DNA from: Parashewanella spongiae
GTDB taxonomy: Bacteria > Pseudomonadota > Gammaproteobacteria > Enterobacterales > Shewanellaceae
Assembly: GCF_004358345.1 (NCBI RefSeq)
Contig: NZ_CP037952.1
Location: forward strand, 3,410,001 to 3,474,000
Direction: 5' to 3'
Length of the DNA: 64,000 bases
Positions 9,611 through 19,409 of the stretch are shown here, piece by piece. Position 1 is the stretch's first letter. Each line of letters starts with the position of its first letter. Position numbers and translations under genes: made by a program. The notes under the pieces were generated by a model, which saw only the letters and a program-made list of their open reading frames with translations, had not been told where the DNA came from and made no database searches.

Positions 9611-10648
9611 TTAATTTATTCGCTTCATACCTTCATCTATCGACACTAAAGCTTTATAGCCAAAATCACCTTTTGCCGCGCTAATATCATAATAATGACT
9701 GCAAGATAGTTGCTTAGCGACAAAGCGTGTCATCAAAGGCTCTTGTTGCTTGTTCAGCAGCTTATAAGCCACTTCTAACATTCCGCCTACAGCATAAGCA
9801 ACCACGGTAGGCACTCGCGAGGTCACTTTGGGAAGATGTTCAGTCGCGAGAATTTTATTCAGCATTTCAGCCATTGTGATTGGCTCATCATTACTTAAAA
9901 AGTAGGCCTTACCTTGAGACTTAGGTTCATTAAGAGTTAAATCTAATGCCGCTAATAAATGTCCGTAAGCCGCATTATCTACATAAATGGTATCTACGAG
10001 TTTATCGGTATGACCAACCAACTTTAACCTTCCGCTTTTTGCTCTTTCAAGTACTCGTGGAATGAGGTGCGGATCGTTTGGCCCCCAAATAAGGTGTGGA
10101 CGAAGTGCTACTGTTTTGAGCGATTCTGAATTTGATTCTAAAATATATTGTTCAGCTACCGCTTTAGAGTGCCCATAATGATTCATGAATTTCGTCGCAT
10201 AAGGCGCTGATTCATCAATACCACTTTCATCAATACCAGCAAAAGTCACACTGGGCGTGCTGGTGTAAATTAGATACTTAATTTCATGCTGCTGACATCC
10301 TGCTACGATATTTTCTGTCCCATTTACATTTGGTTCAAAATAACTGGCTTTAGAGCCCCACACCCCAGCTTTAGAGGCTACATGAAAAACCATATCACAA
10401 TTTTTCATTGCAGAAATAACAGCGCTTTTATTCGCTAGATCACCTTGGATCATGGTGACACCAAGCTGCTCTAATTCAGGATACAAACTTCGAGCAAAGC
10501 CCGTCACTTTTATTCCTACAGCAAGTAAACGTCGGCAAATCACCTGCCCTAAAAAACCACCAGCCCCCGTCACAAAAGCGTGATTAATATTATCGGCAAG
10601 TTCGTTGAGAACAGCCTGCTCTTCTACTTTAAATTCAGTTATCTTCAT
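9611..10648 (-). CDS. oleD: OleD, 2-alkyl-3-ketoacid reductase
   Basis: A 345-residue extended short-chain dehydrogenase. It carries the dinucleotide-binding motif GAGGFLGQ near residue 30 and the catalytic YGHSK near residue 158. In the known Ole pathway, OleD reduces the 2-alkyl-3-ketoalkanoate made by OleA to the 2-alkyl-3-hydroxy acid with NADPH. I chose the ATG that overlaps the oleC stop (TAATG), because the upstream TTG-type start would run deep into oleC. It is the last gene of oleABCD and is translationally coupled to oleC. No clear terminator was found after it. Confidence 0.93.
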   Translation of the reverse strand: MKITEFKVEEQAVLNELADNINHAFVTGAGGFLGQVICRRLLAVGIKVTGFARSLYPELEQLGVTMIQGDLANKSAVISAMKNCDMVFHVASKAGVWGSKASYFEPNVNGTENIVAGCQQHEIKYLIYTSTPSVTFAGIDESGIDESAPYATKFMNHYGHSKAVAEQYILESNSESLKTVALRPHLIWGPNDPHLIPRVLERAKSGRLKLVGHTDKLVDTIYVDNAAYGHLLAALDLTLNEPKSQGKAYFLSNDEPITMAEMLNKILATEHLPKVTSRVPTVVAYAVGGMLEVAYKLLNKQQEPLMTRFVAKQLSCSHYYDISAAKGDFGYKALVSIDEGMKRIN

Positions 10649-12360
10649 TAACCTATTTTCTTTTGTGCCCAAACAGACAATTTCTCACGAAAAATTTTAG
10701 CATTGTGCCTTACATCCATTGGAAAATCAGGATGGATCAGAAAGTCAGTAATTCCGGAGGTTGTTTCAAACTTTTCAGCTAAAGTTATGAGCTCTGAATA
10801 CAGAACACTAGCATGGCTGCATGCCAGTGATTGTTCTAATTCAATGCACACCAAAGGCGTTATAGTGTTATTTATTTTAACTGATACCAATGCTGAACGC
10901 CTAACACTCGGGTGAGTATTAAAAATACGCTCACAAGGTATCGAATAATATCGCTTTATTACCGAGTCAACTCGATGTGCTTTTCGGCCGCACATCCAAA
11001 GCTTACCGTCATCATCAAAATATCCAAGATCGCCCATTCGATGACGCATCGCCTTTGTCGTGGGATCAAATACCTTCGAGTGTAAAGTTGCATTTTCTCT
11101 GCGATAATAACTTTGGTTAACCATCTGACCACTTACCACAATTTCACCAATTTGATTGGCAGGTAGAGCTAAACCATCACTCCAAGTTTTAATGTTATCT
11201 TCAGTAATTGAGATAATAGATACCGTAACGCCCGAAACTGGCCGCCCAACGCAAATGCCTGCGCCGGAGTCCGTAAGTGAGCTAGTCATAATTAATTCAT
11301 CACTAGCAAACATCGAAACAGGTAACGACTCTGTTGCGCCGTATGAATTTATAACCCTAGCCTCAGTATTAAGCATTTGACTAAACCGCTTTATAACTTC
11401 AATGGAAACTGGTGCTCCAGCTGAAATTACTCGCTTTACTGACGGTAGCTTTTGCTGCCTTGCCTCACCCGCTTGGCCTAATTTATCCATTAGCGCGGGG
11501 TTAGCAAAAACATTGCTACATTGATATTGATTTATTGCCGCAAACAAATGCGTTGGATTAGCCGTTATTGGTTTGCTTGCATCCATATCAGGCACAATAG
11601 ATGCCATTCCTAACGCGGGGCCAAATAATGAAAACAGTGGGAAAGTTGCTAAATCACGCTCACCAGATTCAATCTTATAATCGTTTTTTAAAGCATCAAT
11701 TTGAGCTTCGAACATTCTATGGCTGTAAACTACACCTTTAGGAGTGCCTGTACTTCCACTGGTAAACAAAATCGAGCACATGTCATCTGCACGCAGCCAG
11801 TTAATTGGAAACTCTGGCTTAGTATCTTCAAAAGGTGAGTAACACTCTAAAAGGCTGGAAAGGTTTACTGCCCCTGTAAGCAATGACTTAGCGGTTCTGA
11901 ACGATGGAGCTTCAATTGGGGAGTCCACATTAACGTACAATTTAATGCTCTTTTTCCCCCAACCCAATAAACGACGAGCAGCATGTGCTTTAGTGATGCC
12001 AATAAATGCATCAGGCTGCGCCTCTGCGAAACATTGTTTAAGGTTTTTTAACCCCATACCGGGATCGACAATAATTGGGATGATGCCAGCTTTGAATAAT
12101 GCAAAAGTGAGAGTGAAAAACTCAATGCTTGGTGTGACCATCAATACAGATTTCATACCTGCTTTAATTCCGTATTCGGTCAAAGCATAAGCGATTTTGT
12201 TGCTCTTGGTTTCGAGTTCAGCAAAGTTAAGCTCTTGGTACTGATACGAACCTTTAATGTATTTTTGAACCGCTACTGCTAAATCAAAAGGCTGCACAGT
12301 GGCAGCCTTTTTTAAATGGCGACATAAATTAGCATCATAAATATCAGCAGAATTATCCAC
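10648..12360 (-). CDS. oleC: OleC, beta-lactone synthetase (AMP-dependent)
   Basis: A 570-residue ANL-superfamily enzyme. The adenylate-binding loop '[16 protein letters not shown]' lies near residue 197 and the 'SYGATES' motif near 340. The '[19 protein letters not shown]' hinge lies near 440. OleC adenylates the 2-alkyl-3-hydroxy acid and closes it to a beta-lactone. The start is GTG, preceded by AAAGAGA. The last codon overlaps the start of oleD by one base. The upstream gap to oleB, originally about 30 bp, is now enlarged by MITE-1 copy 2, which may affect co-transcription. Confidence 0.93.
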   Translation of the reverse strand: MDNSADIYDANLCRHLKKAATVQPFDLAVAVQKYIKGSYQYQELNFAELETKSNKIAYALTEYGIKAGMKSVLMVTPSIEFFTLTFALFKAGIIPIIVDPGMGLKNLKQCFAEAQPDAFIGITKAHAARRLLGWGKKSIKLYVNVDSPIEAPSFRTAKSLLTGAVNLSSLLECYSPFEDTKPEFPINWLRADDMCSILFTSGSTGTPKGVVYSHRMFEAQIDALKNDYKIESGERDLATFPLFSLFGPALGMASIVPDMDASKPITANPTHLFAAINQYQCSNVFANPALMDKLGQAGEARQQKLPSVKRVISAGAPVSIEVIKRFSQMLNTEARVINSYGATESLPVSMFASDELIMTSSLTDSGAGICVGRPVSGVTVSIISITEDNIKTWSDGLALPANQIGEIVVSGQMVNQSYYRRENATLHSKVFDPTTKAMRHRMGDLGYFDDDGKLWMCGRKAHRVDSVIKRYYSIPCERIFNTHPSVRRSALVSVKINNTITPLVCIELEQSLACSHASVLYSELITLAEKFETTSGITDFLIHPDFPMDVRHNAKIFREKLSVWAQKKIG

Positions 12361-12416
12361 AAAAAATCTCTTTTTTAATCAATAAGCGTTTAGTCTTTTG
12401 CATCTTGAGCAATAAA

Positions 12417-12649
12417 CCTAAAAACATCAGTTGAACGCTGAGTATAGTGACTAACTGTTTAAGCAATACGATGATTTTATCATCATGGGTTTCACCCAAT
12501 GAGTGAAGGGCTCTACGCTCACAAGCTTGCTAAAATGACTGCTATCTGTGTTATAACTTTTGCAAGTAGAATAACTACTTGCTGCAAGCTACGCCTTACT
12601 ATCAGCCATTTTTCTACGCTTGAGAACGCAGTCAACTGATGGTTCTAGG
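12417..12649 (+). mobile_element. MITE-1 copy 2, inserted at the end of oleB
   Basis: The element is 233 bp with perfect 5-bp target duplications ATAAA on both sides. Its right terminus lies inside the oleB reading frame. Reading the minus strand, the element contributes the last 18 or so codons and the stop of oleB. On its far side, the original continuation (encoding about IAQDAKD then TAA) is still readable directly after the duplication. It separates oleB from oleC. Confidence 0.95.
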
Positions 12650-13536
12650 ATAAAGCTTTTAACTAAACTTATGACTTCATCACTCGCATCTTCAAGAATA
12701 TAATGCCCACAATCAGCAAACTCATTAAATTGAGCTTGTGGTAAACGTTGCTTCCATTGTTCTAAAAAGTATTTATCGAACACAAAGTCTTTTAACCCCC
12801 AACACACTAATGCTGGTGTTTCAGAAAACTGAGATAAACTCGATGCAATATCAGAGACTAACTGATAATTCCTGTCTTCTGGTGATAACGGGATATCCTG
12901 CACAAAGCGCAGTGTAGAAATTCGATTCTTCCATGAGTTAAATGGAGCAACAAAAGCTTCTCTCACTTCTTTGCTCATTGGCTTACGCTTAACGCCGACA
13001 TACGATGCAATGGAAGAAAACGCATTGAACCCACGAACCAATAAAGTCCCCAGTAATGTATTTCGACAAATCCACAATGGTATTGGCAACATTTTATCCT
13101 GAGGCAAATGAAAAGCAGCCGTATTTAGAATTACTAAGCGCTTTATTCTTTCTGGGTGGCGTGCCGCATAACCCATTCCTATCATTCCTCCCCAATCATG
13201 AACAACAAGGGTAATGTTTTCTTTTATATCTAAATGATCAAGTAAGGCATCTAAGTCATTAATCCGATTTTCAAGCGTATAGTCATAATCCATATCATCT
13301 GGTTTATCTGACAATCCACAGCCAATATGATCTGGCACGATACATTGATGATCTGATTGCAAAGCTTCGACCAAATTACGATAGTAATAACACCAACTCG
13401 GATTACCATGAACCATAACCACAGGTTCACCCTGCCCTTGATTCAAATAATGCTGCTTTAAGCCATTACGTTCAAAATATTGCCCTTTAAATGGCAGTAA
13501 CGCTTCCATATTATTCCCTACCATTCGTGTTACCAT
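12589..13536 (-). CDS. oleB: OleB, beta-lactone decarboxylase, with repeat-derived C-terminus
   Basis: An alpha/beta hydrolase of the haloalkane-dehalogenase-like class, about 315 residues. The nucleophile Asp lies in 'VVHDWGGMIGM', the oxyanion motif is 'HGNPSWCYYYRN', and the base is the His of 'DCGHYILED'. OleB converts the beta-lactone from OleC to a cis-olefin and CO2. The chosen start overlaps the oleA stop (ATGGTAA). A second ATG 27 bp downstream has a better AGGGA site and may be the real one. The final residues after 'LVKSFI' (LEPSVDCVLKRRKMADSKA) come from MITE-1 copy 2, replacing a native ending of about AQDAKD. Catalytic residues are untouched, so activity is plausible. Confidence 0.9.
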   Translation of the reverse strand: MVTRMVGNNMEALLPFKGQYFERNGLKQHYLNQGQGEPVVMVHGNPSWCYYYRNLVEALQSDHQCIVPDHIGCGLSDKPDDMDYDYTLENRINDLDALLDHLDIKENITLVVHDWGGMIGMGYAARHPERIKRLVILNTAAFHLPQDKMLPIPLWICRNTLLGTLLVRGFNAFSSIASYVGVKRKPMSKEVREAFVAPFNSWKNRISTLRFVQDIPLSPEDRNYQLVSDIASSLSQFSETPALVCWGLKDFVFDKYFLEQWKQRLPQAQFNEFADCGHYILEDASDEVISLVKSFILEPSVDCVLKRRKMADSKA

Positions 13537-14579
13537 TTCAGGCCAAGCATCATACAATTAAGACCACTTCCAATACCAAGAAAACTCACTTGATCACCTT
13601 TCTTTAAAAAGCCTTGATCGTGAGCAATAGCCGCTGTTACAGGCAAGGATACTGTTCCCATGTTGCCAAGCTTTTGGTATGTCGGAAACTCTTTTTGTGT
13701 ATCGATATTTAAAGCATTCAATACTTGTTTACGATTAGATGAACCTACTTGGTGGCAAATTACCTTATCTACTTGCTCAACCAACCAATCTCGTTGAGCA
13801 AGAAAATGATCCCAAGTATGCTTAGCGAGTTCAACGCCTTCTTTTAATAACGCAACCGCGTCAGTACGCATAAACTCACGATACAAATGCTGTCCAGCTT
13901 CTTGCAAGCCCCACTGACATAACTCGTGATGCTCAGGAGCCGACAAGTGAGAAGCGCCGAGTAACTGGTGCTGGCGATCATTATGTAAAGGTAATGTTCC
14001 ATCTGTAAGAATAACTGCAATTGCACCTGACCCACCTGTGAGTGTGGCAAGCGACTGAGCAAAATTTTGCATAGTTTGCTCGGTCAACATGTGGTTAATT
14101 GTTATGTCCACGATGTCTCGTGCTGATTCGCAAGAAACCACCATGCCAGCTTTAATTTGTCCAAGCTCAATTCTATTAGCAATATCAAGAATACCTGACA
14201 TCACACCCAAGCAGGCATTGCTGATATCGTAAATTGCGGTGTCTTTTGAAACACCTAATTCAGCAGCAATACGGCAAGCTGTAGCAGGTTCGTGTTGATC
14301 TCGGCAAACGCCCGTATAAACCACAGCACCTAATTGCTCGATATTAATGCCTGTTTCGTTAATCGATTTTTTAGCTGCTGCGATAGCACCGTCAGATAAC
14401 TTATGACCTTTAGGCCACCAGCGACGCTCATTAATCCCCGTTAACGCTGCTAACTGCCCCATCGGAATACGGAATTTTTGATATAAGGGAGCCAACCTAG
14501 ACTCTAATTCGCTACTCGAAACAACTACTGGAGCAAGTTCGTAAGCCAGGCTATTAATAAAGACCCGAGAATATTTCAT
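13530..14579 (-). CDS. oleA: OleA, acyl-CoA head-to-head condensing thiolase
   Basis: A thiolase-superfamily (FabH-like) enzyme of about 349 residues. Catalytic residues match OleA: Cys in 'DISNACLGVMSG' (about residue 123), His in 'VICHQVGSSN' (about 276), Asn in 'LGNMGTVSLP' (about 306), and the OleA-type Glu in 'CRDQHEPATA' (about 97). OleA joins two fatty acyl-CoAs to a 2-alkyl-3-ketoacid, the first step of long-chain olefin synthesis. In cold marine Alteromonadales the product is typically a polyunsaturated C31 hydrocarbon. I chose the ATG of MKYSRVF rather than the TTG three codons earlier. It is the first gene of the operon, with oleB overlapping its stop. Confidence 0.95.
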   Translation of the reverse strand: MKYSRVFINSLAYELAPVVVSSSELESRLAPLYQKFRIPMGQLAALTGINERRWWPKGHKLSDGAIAAAKKSINETGINIEQLGAVVYTGVCRDQHEPATACRIAAELGVSKDTAIYDISNACLGVMSGILDIANRIELGQIKAGMVVSCESARDIVDITINHMLTEQTMQNFAQSLATLTGGSGAIAVILTDGTLPLHNDRQHQLLGASHLSAPEHHELCQWGLQEAGQHLYREFMRTDAVALLKEGVELAKHTWDHFLAQRDWLVEQVDKVICHQVGSSNRKQVLNALNIDTQKEFPTYQKLGNMGTVSLPVTAAIAHDQGFLKKGDQVSFLGIGSGLNCMMLGLKW

Positions 14580-15227
14580 GAAACTCAATTGATTTATAAA
14601 AAACTAATCCGCCATTTGACCAAGAATTCAGAGGATATTCAATAAAAAACCGCCCTTATGACACAATAAGTGACCACTTCAGCTGAAAAAAATCATATGA
14701 AACTGAATAGAGTTTTACATTTTATTAATTATATTCAAAAAGTTATAAGTAATCACAATTGAATACTCTTGTTACAAAGGAAATTCAGTTTTTTTGTGCC
14801 GATATCAACATATTTCTTGATGTGATTTCTGATGGAAATCACCACAAGCATGAAGAGCAAAAGCGTGTTGCTTCGAATTAAAGGCAACATCACTGACATT
14901 AAAAGCATCGACACAAATGAAGTCTTGATGAACCTTATGTTTCACTGCCAATCATGTACCTTCATCACAAAGTGCTTTCTGCCATTCTAAGTTAGTAACT
15001 TTCCTTCGGCTTTGCTTTGAAATTAACCTTCCTAAATGGCCTTTACCTGAACACCATTCAAATTTGCCACAAGATTTTCGACTGCATTAATAAACTATTT
15101 ATTTTTAAAAACTCTAACTCAAACAACATCTAACCCTTATAAAATCACAATACAAAAATTTTCATCACAAAACAGAACAAATAAGTTACACTTCAGCCAA
15201 ATAATGCTTAGATTTACAGAGAAAAGA
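14580..15227. other. Intergenic region upstream of oleA
   Basis: About 650 bp between divergent oleA and the DUF1289 gene. It must hold the ole promoter, but I recognise no operator. A 51-codon frame from base 14834 with many basic residues has no ribosome site or recognisable similarity. Otherwise the stretch is AT-rich with no repeat of the window's families. Confidence 0.4.
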
Positions 15228-15452
15228 ATGAATTCACCTTGTGTTGCCCGCTGCGGTTTAAACAATGATGATTACTGCATGGGTTGTTACCGCCATGTTG
15301 AAGAAATCGTAGCATGGAGCAATTTAGATGATTCACAAAAACGCGACATTGTAGCTAAGTTGGACGAGCGTAGACAGCAGTTTGTAGGACAGGATAATAA
15401 TCAGATTTTATCACGAGACAAGTGGTTAGAAGCGCAATTAAAGCTCAAATAA
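15228..15452 (+). CDS. DUF1289-family small protein
   Basis: A 74-residue protein with four clustered cysteines in 'SPCVARCGLNNDDYCMGC', the signature of DUF1289, followed by 'EIVAWSNLDDSQKRDIV'. The cysteines may bind a metal. I chose the ATG right before NSPC, preceded by AGAGAAA, rather than one 24 bp earlier. Such genes are common beside metabolic genes in gammaproteobacteria and their role is unknown. Confidence 0.85.
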   Translation: MNSPCVARCGLNNDDYCMGCYRHVEEIVAWSNLDDSQKRDIVAKLDERRQQFVGQDNNQILSRDKWLEAQLKLK

Positions 15453-15481
15453 TAAAATACTACTCCTCTACATCTAATACG

Positions 15482-17107
15482 CTAACTTTTATGTTCCACA
15501 ACTTTAGTATCACTAGCTTTATTAATTTGAAGCTGCTCTCTTAATACTTGCTCTTCTTTTTTCACTTGTTCAAATTTAATTGCCTGTAATGTTGAGTTCT
15601 GTTCTTTGTCTGCCAATGAGTTACAACTAAAACTTACTTCTTGTTCGGTAACTTTCACTTCAGTTACCTTTTTTGCACAATCAACCTCAACTCCAAATAC
15701 TGGAAAAGGAGATTTACGATCGATTATTTTTACGAAACACGCAGAGCCATGTGAATCTATACTTATGTTGTCGTTAGCTGACAAAAATAACGTGTTGTCT
15801 TCCAAAGAGACAAGTAACCCATTTCTTTGTATATCGGAATTTAAAAACACGAAATTTTTGGGAGCGATTTCAATTTGGTGTGATGGCATCGCTATTTTTA
15901 ATGAATCTAATACTAATATATCTTTTGAACAAAATAATATTTCATGCCCATTGTGACAAAAAGCTCTTATTTTCTGGAGTATTGATGAATTTAACCAGTA
16001 CGCTGTTTTCAATCCGCTCTGGTGTTTTAAATTTATTTTAAGCTTGAAATCTGTATCTTCGTGTTTACTTAGAACGACACCATCAACATCTATGACTAAC
16101 GTTATTTGTGAAATACTCTTTGATACCGGCTGGCAAGAGAGCTCAAACCATTCTTTTTCTGTAGCAACTCGTACTTGCTTTATTTCATCTGAAGATGAAG
16201 AAGTACTTTAATCTGGATCAATCGATAAACCTGAATTTGTGCTAGAAATGTGCACATACGAATCTTCAATTGACTCATCACAAATAAATTCAAAGCCCAT
16301 TTCTTTATTGTCACTGATCGCTTCAACTGTTGAATCACATTTTGCAATTTTGATTGGAACTTTCAATGTATTTCTATATGCGCTTATTTGTTGATAGGTT
16401 TTCTCAATTTGATCTACTCCCAAAAAGCTTAACCATTCTGGTGCAGTTAAAATATTTTCGTCAATAAAGTTCGGTTTTGCCAGCACTCCCTGTTTTGAGT
16501 CAATTTCATTTGCTGCCAAATATTCTTTTTTTCCGCTAGGACAATTGTGTCTAGATTAGGCACTACTTTACACCCTGTAGCTCTTAATAGTGCTTCTTCT
16601 CTAAGCTTTCCATCTATAAACCTTTCAAATAACTCCAATTTCTCGTCAACTTTATAAGTATCTAACTCACTGCTTGACTCAACTCTTTTAATAGTTCTTG
16701 TCGATGTTGAACCTAAAAACATCAGTTGAACGCTGAGTATATGAGTAACTGTTTGAGCAATTGGATGATTTTATTATCATGTTTTTCACCCAATGAGTGA
16801 AATGCTCTACGCTCACAAGCTTGCTAAAATGGCTGCTATCTGCGTTGTAACTTTTGCAAGTAGAATAACTACTTGCTGCAAGCTACGTCTTAATATCAGC
16901 CATTTTTTCTACGCTTGAGAACGCAGTCAACTGATGTTTCTAGGTTGAATCGAAGGTAACTCTATACGTAATCACTTTACCCTCGCCACACACCCACTTA
17001 AACTTTTTTACTCGATTATCTAAGTCTTTACCATAGTTAAATAAATATGTTTCTACTTGTGGCTGAAGCCTCGCTGGTACTGTTGGAACTGACTCAAAGC
17101 TCAAAAA
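15482..17107 (-). pseudogene. Decayed HAD-like orphan gene (MITE insertion, frameshift, nonsense)
   Basis: The minus strand carries one long ancestral reading frame broken at three places. From the right: an open frame from about base 17107 (no ATG; a TTG at 17104 is possible) runs to MITE-1 copy 3 and continues in frame after removing the element and one TTGAA. A seven-A run near base 16534 is one base short, shifting frame; one more A would restore '...AEKKEYLAANEID...'. A TAA at 16208-16210 then stops it, yet the same frame stays open through 16012 to 15482. The downstream part has a HAD motif I (LVIDVDGVVL), then 'HEILFCSKD' as possible motif II. I infer a HAD-type phosphatase fold for this part only. 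Confidence 0.7.
16712..16944 (+). mobile_element. MITE-1 copy 3, inside the HAD-like pseudogene
   Basis: The element is 233 bp with perfect 5-bp duplications TTGAA. It is nearly identical to the copies near 29.2 and 50.6 kb, which suggests recent activity. Excision of the element with one duplication rejoins the host frame as '...VTFDSTSTRTIKRV...'. Confidence 0.95.
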
Positions 17108-17214
17108 TCACCGCCACTTTATGATTTCATGATTAACTTAATTTAGTTGCATATACGATAAAATCATAAGTTATTAAATGAATGTTAATTTGCCCTTTAG
17201 AATTCATCCTACCT

Positions 17215-17475
17215 TGAACCGATTTATTTAGGTTCATCAATTTGGCTTGTACTTTGAGTACATACATAGCTCTAAGTTGAGCATTTAACTGACATTGCGC
17301 ACACGGAATAGTTATGTGGTTAATATTGAATAAGAATTCAGCCTTTATCTATGTTTTACTTAAAATTAATCGATATGAACATTTTTATAACGCAAAAACG
17401 AGTAACCATTCATTAATTTTGGTTTTTTAATAGATGTGCTCAATGTCAGATTTAATTACTGTAATTGGTATAAAT
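17215..17475. repeat. Degenerate MITE-2 remnant
   Basis: A 'tttgagtacatacatagctc' stretch and 'tgagcattta' match the inner right part of MITE-2. A terminus 'ttaattactgtaattggtat' follows after about 160 bp of unrelated sequence. No left end is visible. It lies just downstream of the valine operon. Confidence 0.5.
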
Positions 17476-17496
17476 GTGTTGAAATCGCAAAAAAAA

Positions 17497-18252
17497 TTAC
17501 AAACGAAGACCACCATCAATTTCAAATACTCGACCATTTACATAATCGTTTTCAATAATAAACTGAACAGTTGAAGCGATTTCATCGGCTTGACCTAAAC
17601 GTCTTACTGGCACCATTGTTTCTAAACGTTCTAACGCTTCTGGTTTCATTGCTGCGGTCATTTCAGTTTCAATAACACCCGGAGCAACAGCTGCACTGCG
17701 AATACCATATCGAGCGAGTTCTTTTGCCCAGCCAGTACTCATTGCTACAACCGCGGCTTTTGATGCGGCATAGTTGGTTTGACCAATATTTCCTGATTTA
17801 GCGATACTTGAAATGTTAACAATCACACCTTGCTGTTTCGATGTGATCATAGCGGCGGCGGCTTCACGCCCACACAAAAATGAACCAGTAAGATTTACGT
17901 TAATAACTGACTGGAATTGAGCCAAAGACATTCTATCAGTTACTTCGCCATCTTTAGCTTTAAGTAACATACCATCTCGAAGAATACCGGCGCAGTTCAC
18001 TAATACATTTACTTGACCTAAGTCTTCAAGAATATAGTTAAAACCAGCGACGACATCTTCTTCGTCAGTAATGTCTAACGCGTAACCTTGAACGGTTGCT
18101 TGGCCAAGATCCGCACAAGCTTTTTCTAGTTTTTCTTGGTCGACATCGATAAGCGCCAATTTTGCACCAGCTTCCGCAAATTTATGTGCCATTGCTAGGC
18201 CTAAACCACCTGCTCCACCAGTGATGACTACTACCTTATCTTTCAAATCCAT
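17497..18252 (-). CDS. SDR-family 3-hydroxyacyl dehydrogenase/reductase
   Basis: A 251-residue classical short-chain dehydrogenase. It shows the cofactor motif GGAGGLG near residue 12, 'NCAGILRDG' near 86, catalytic Ser in 'VNISSIAKSG' and the YAASK motif near 160, ending 'FEIDGGLRL'. An Asp after the second strand (LIDVDQ) suggests NAD preference. As the last gene of the branched-chain acyl-CoA operon, 10 bp after mmsB, it probably oxidises a 3-hydroxyacyl-CoA intermediate. FabG-like reduction cannot be excluded. Confidence 0.85.
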   Translation of the reverse strand: MDLKDKVVVITGGAGGLGLAMAHKFAEAGAKLALIDVDQEKLEKACADLGQATVQGYALDITDEEDVVAGFNYILEDLGQVNVLVNCAGILRDGMLLKAKDGEVTDRMSLAQFQSVINVNLTGSFLCGREAAAAMITSKQQGVIVNISSIAKSGNIGQTNYAASKAAVVAMSTGWAKELARYGIRSAAVAPGVIETEMTAAMKPEALERLETMVPVRRLGQADEIASTVQFIIENDYVNGRVFEIDGGLRL

Positions 18253-18262
18253 CAGTTTTTCC

Positions 18263-19171
18263 TTATTCTTTATTCGCTTTTACGAAAATATCAAAAATAC
18301 TTGAAAAGTCGCGTCGACCATTGCCTTGTCTTGCATGATTAACATACAGGCTACGTGCTAATGCGCCCATTGGCGTGCTCGAATTGCTTAACAATGCGGC
18401 CTCTTGTGATAAACCAAGATCTTTAACCATCAAATCTACCATAAAGCCACCTTGATAGTCGTTAGAAGAAGGTACGTTCTCCATTACATGTGGGCAAGGA
18501 TTGTACTTATCTAAGGTCCAATTTCCGCCTGAGCTTACTTTCATAATGTCAGAAAGTACTTTAGGGTCTAAACCATGATCGCGACCTAATTGTAAAGCCT
18601 CGGATGTTCCCGCCATTAAAACAGCCAGTAGCATGTTGTTGCAAATTTTTGCAACTTGCCCAGCCCCTGCTGCGCCTGCATGAAATATATTAGCACCCAT
18701 TGCATTTAACACAGCTTGTGCTTTTTTAAAGCCAGAATCAGATGCCCCGCAAATAAAGGTTAACGTTCCGGCCGCTGCACCTGCTGTTCCACCCGATACA
18801 GGTGCATCGATAAACTCAATACCTTTCTCGGCAGCTGCATGAGCGACAAGTTTTGCGCTTTCGGCGTCAATGGTTGAACTATCAATTAATAAAGTATCTT
18901 TACTAACTATATCCAATAAGCCTTTTTGCTCGGCATTCCCTAGATACAAACTTTTTACGTGCTTACCTGCTGGGAGCATAGTAACGACAAAATCAACATT
19001 TTCCGCGGCCTCGATTGCCGTTGCTGACGCTGTTGCGCCCTGCTCAACTAAAATTTGTATTGCAGCAGGAACAAGGTCAAAAACCTTTACAGCAAAGCCT
19101 GCTTTCAGAAGGTTGGCCGCCATTGGGCCACCCATGTTACCTAAACCTATAAATGCGACTGTTTTCATCAT
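18263..19171 (-). CDS. mmsB: 3-hydroxyisobutyrate dehydrogenase
   Basis: A 302-residue beta-hydroxyacid dehydrogenase. The N-terminal 'FIGLGNMGGPMAANL' is the family's cofactor signature. 'DAPVSGGTAGA' near residue 120 and catalytic Lys in 'GAGQVAKICNNML' near 172 are present. It oxidises 3-hydroxyisobutyrate to methylmalonate semialdehyde in valine breakdown, feeding MmsA encoded in the same operon. An AAGGA site precedes two adjacent ATGs and either may be used. A repeat of about 170 bp separates it from the upstream hydrolase gene. Confidence 0.93.
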   Translation of the reverse strand: MMKTVAFIGLGNMGGPMAANLLKAGFAVKVFDLVPAAIQILVEQGATASATAIEAAENVDFVVTMLPAGKHVKSLYLGNAEQKGLLDIVSKDTLLIDSSTIDAESAKLVAHAAAEKGIEFIDAPVSGGTAGAAAGTLTFICGASDSGFKKAQAVLNAMGANIFHAGAAGAGQVAKICNNMLLAVLMAGTSEALQLGRDHGLDPKVLSDIMKVSSGGNWTLDKYNPCPHVMENVPSSNDYQGGFMVDLMVKDLGLSQEAALLSNSSTPMGALARSLYVNHARQGNGRRDFSSIFDIFVKANKE

Positions 19172-19215
19172 GCTATTCCTTGCTTACTTTATAAATGAAT
19201 CACCTCGCAGAGGGG

Positions 19216-19385
19216 CGAGGTATCGTCATTCCAGCGAAGGCTGGAAACGAAGTAACGACTTTTTTTTATGTCGGTAATCTAGCGTCTTTTTCTTGTTTAG
19301 TGAAAGTCATTGGATACCAGCCTACGCTGGTATGATAAAACACAAACCTTTTGTGTTAGTTCGCCCTAAAGGGCGAGGAATTAAG
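19216..19385. repeat. BIME-like paired hairpin repeat
   Basis: Two facing hairpin units, 'attccagcgaaggctggaa' and 'ataccagcctacgctggtat', are separated by about 80 bp that includes a 'gaagtaacgac...tatgtcgg' segment. A third hairpin 'ttcgccctaaagggcgagg' follows. Similar pairs occur near 33.4 and 50.8 kb. It sits inside the valine operon between mmsB and the hydrolase gene, so it may affect mRNA stability. Confidence 0.7.
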
Positions 19386-19409
19386 CCCAAAGTGATTAAC
19401 ATTAGCGAA

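Noticed and set aside
14834-14989. A 51-codon frame upstream of oleA
   Set aside because: No ribosome site and no family; AT-rich chance frame is more likely.
15482-16012. Independent gene starting at TTG 16012
   Set aside because: The frame stays open upstream to the TAA at 16208-16210 and carries the HAD motif there, so the piece is part of a larger broken gene.
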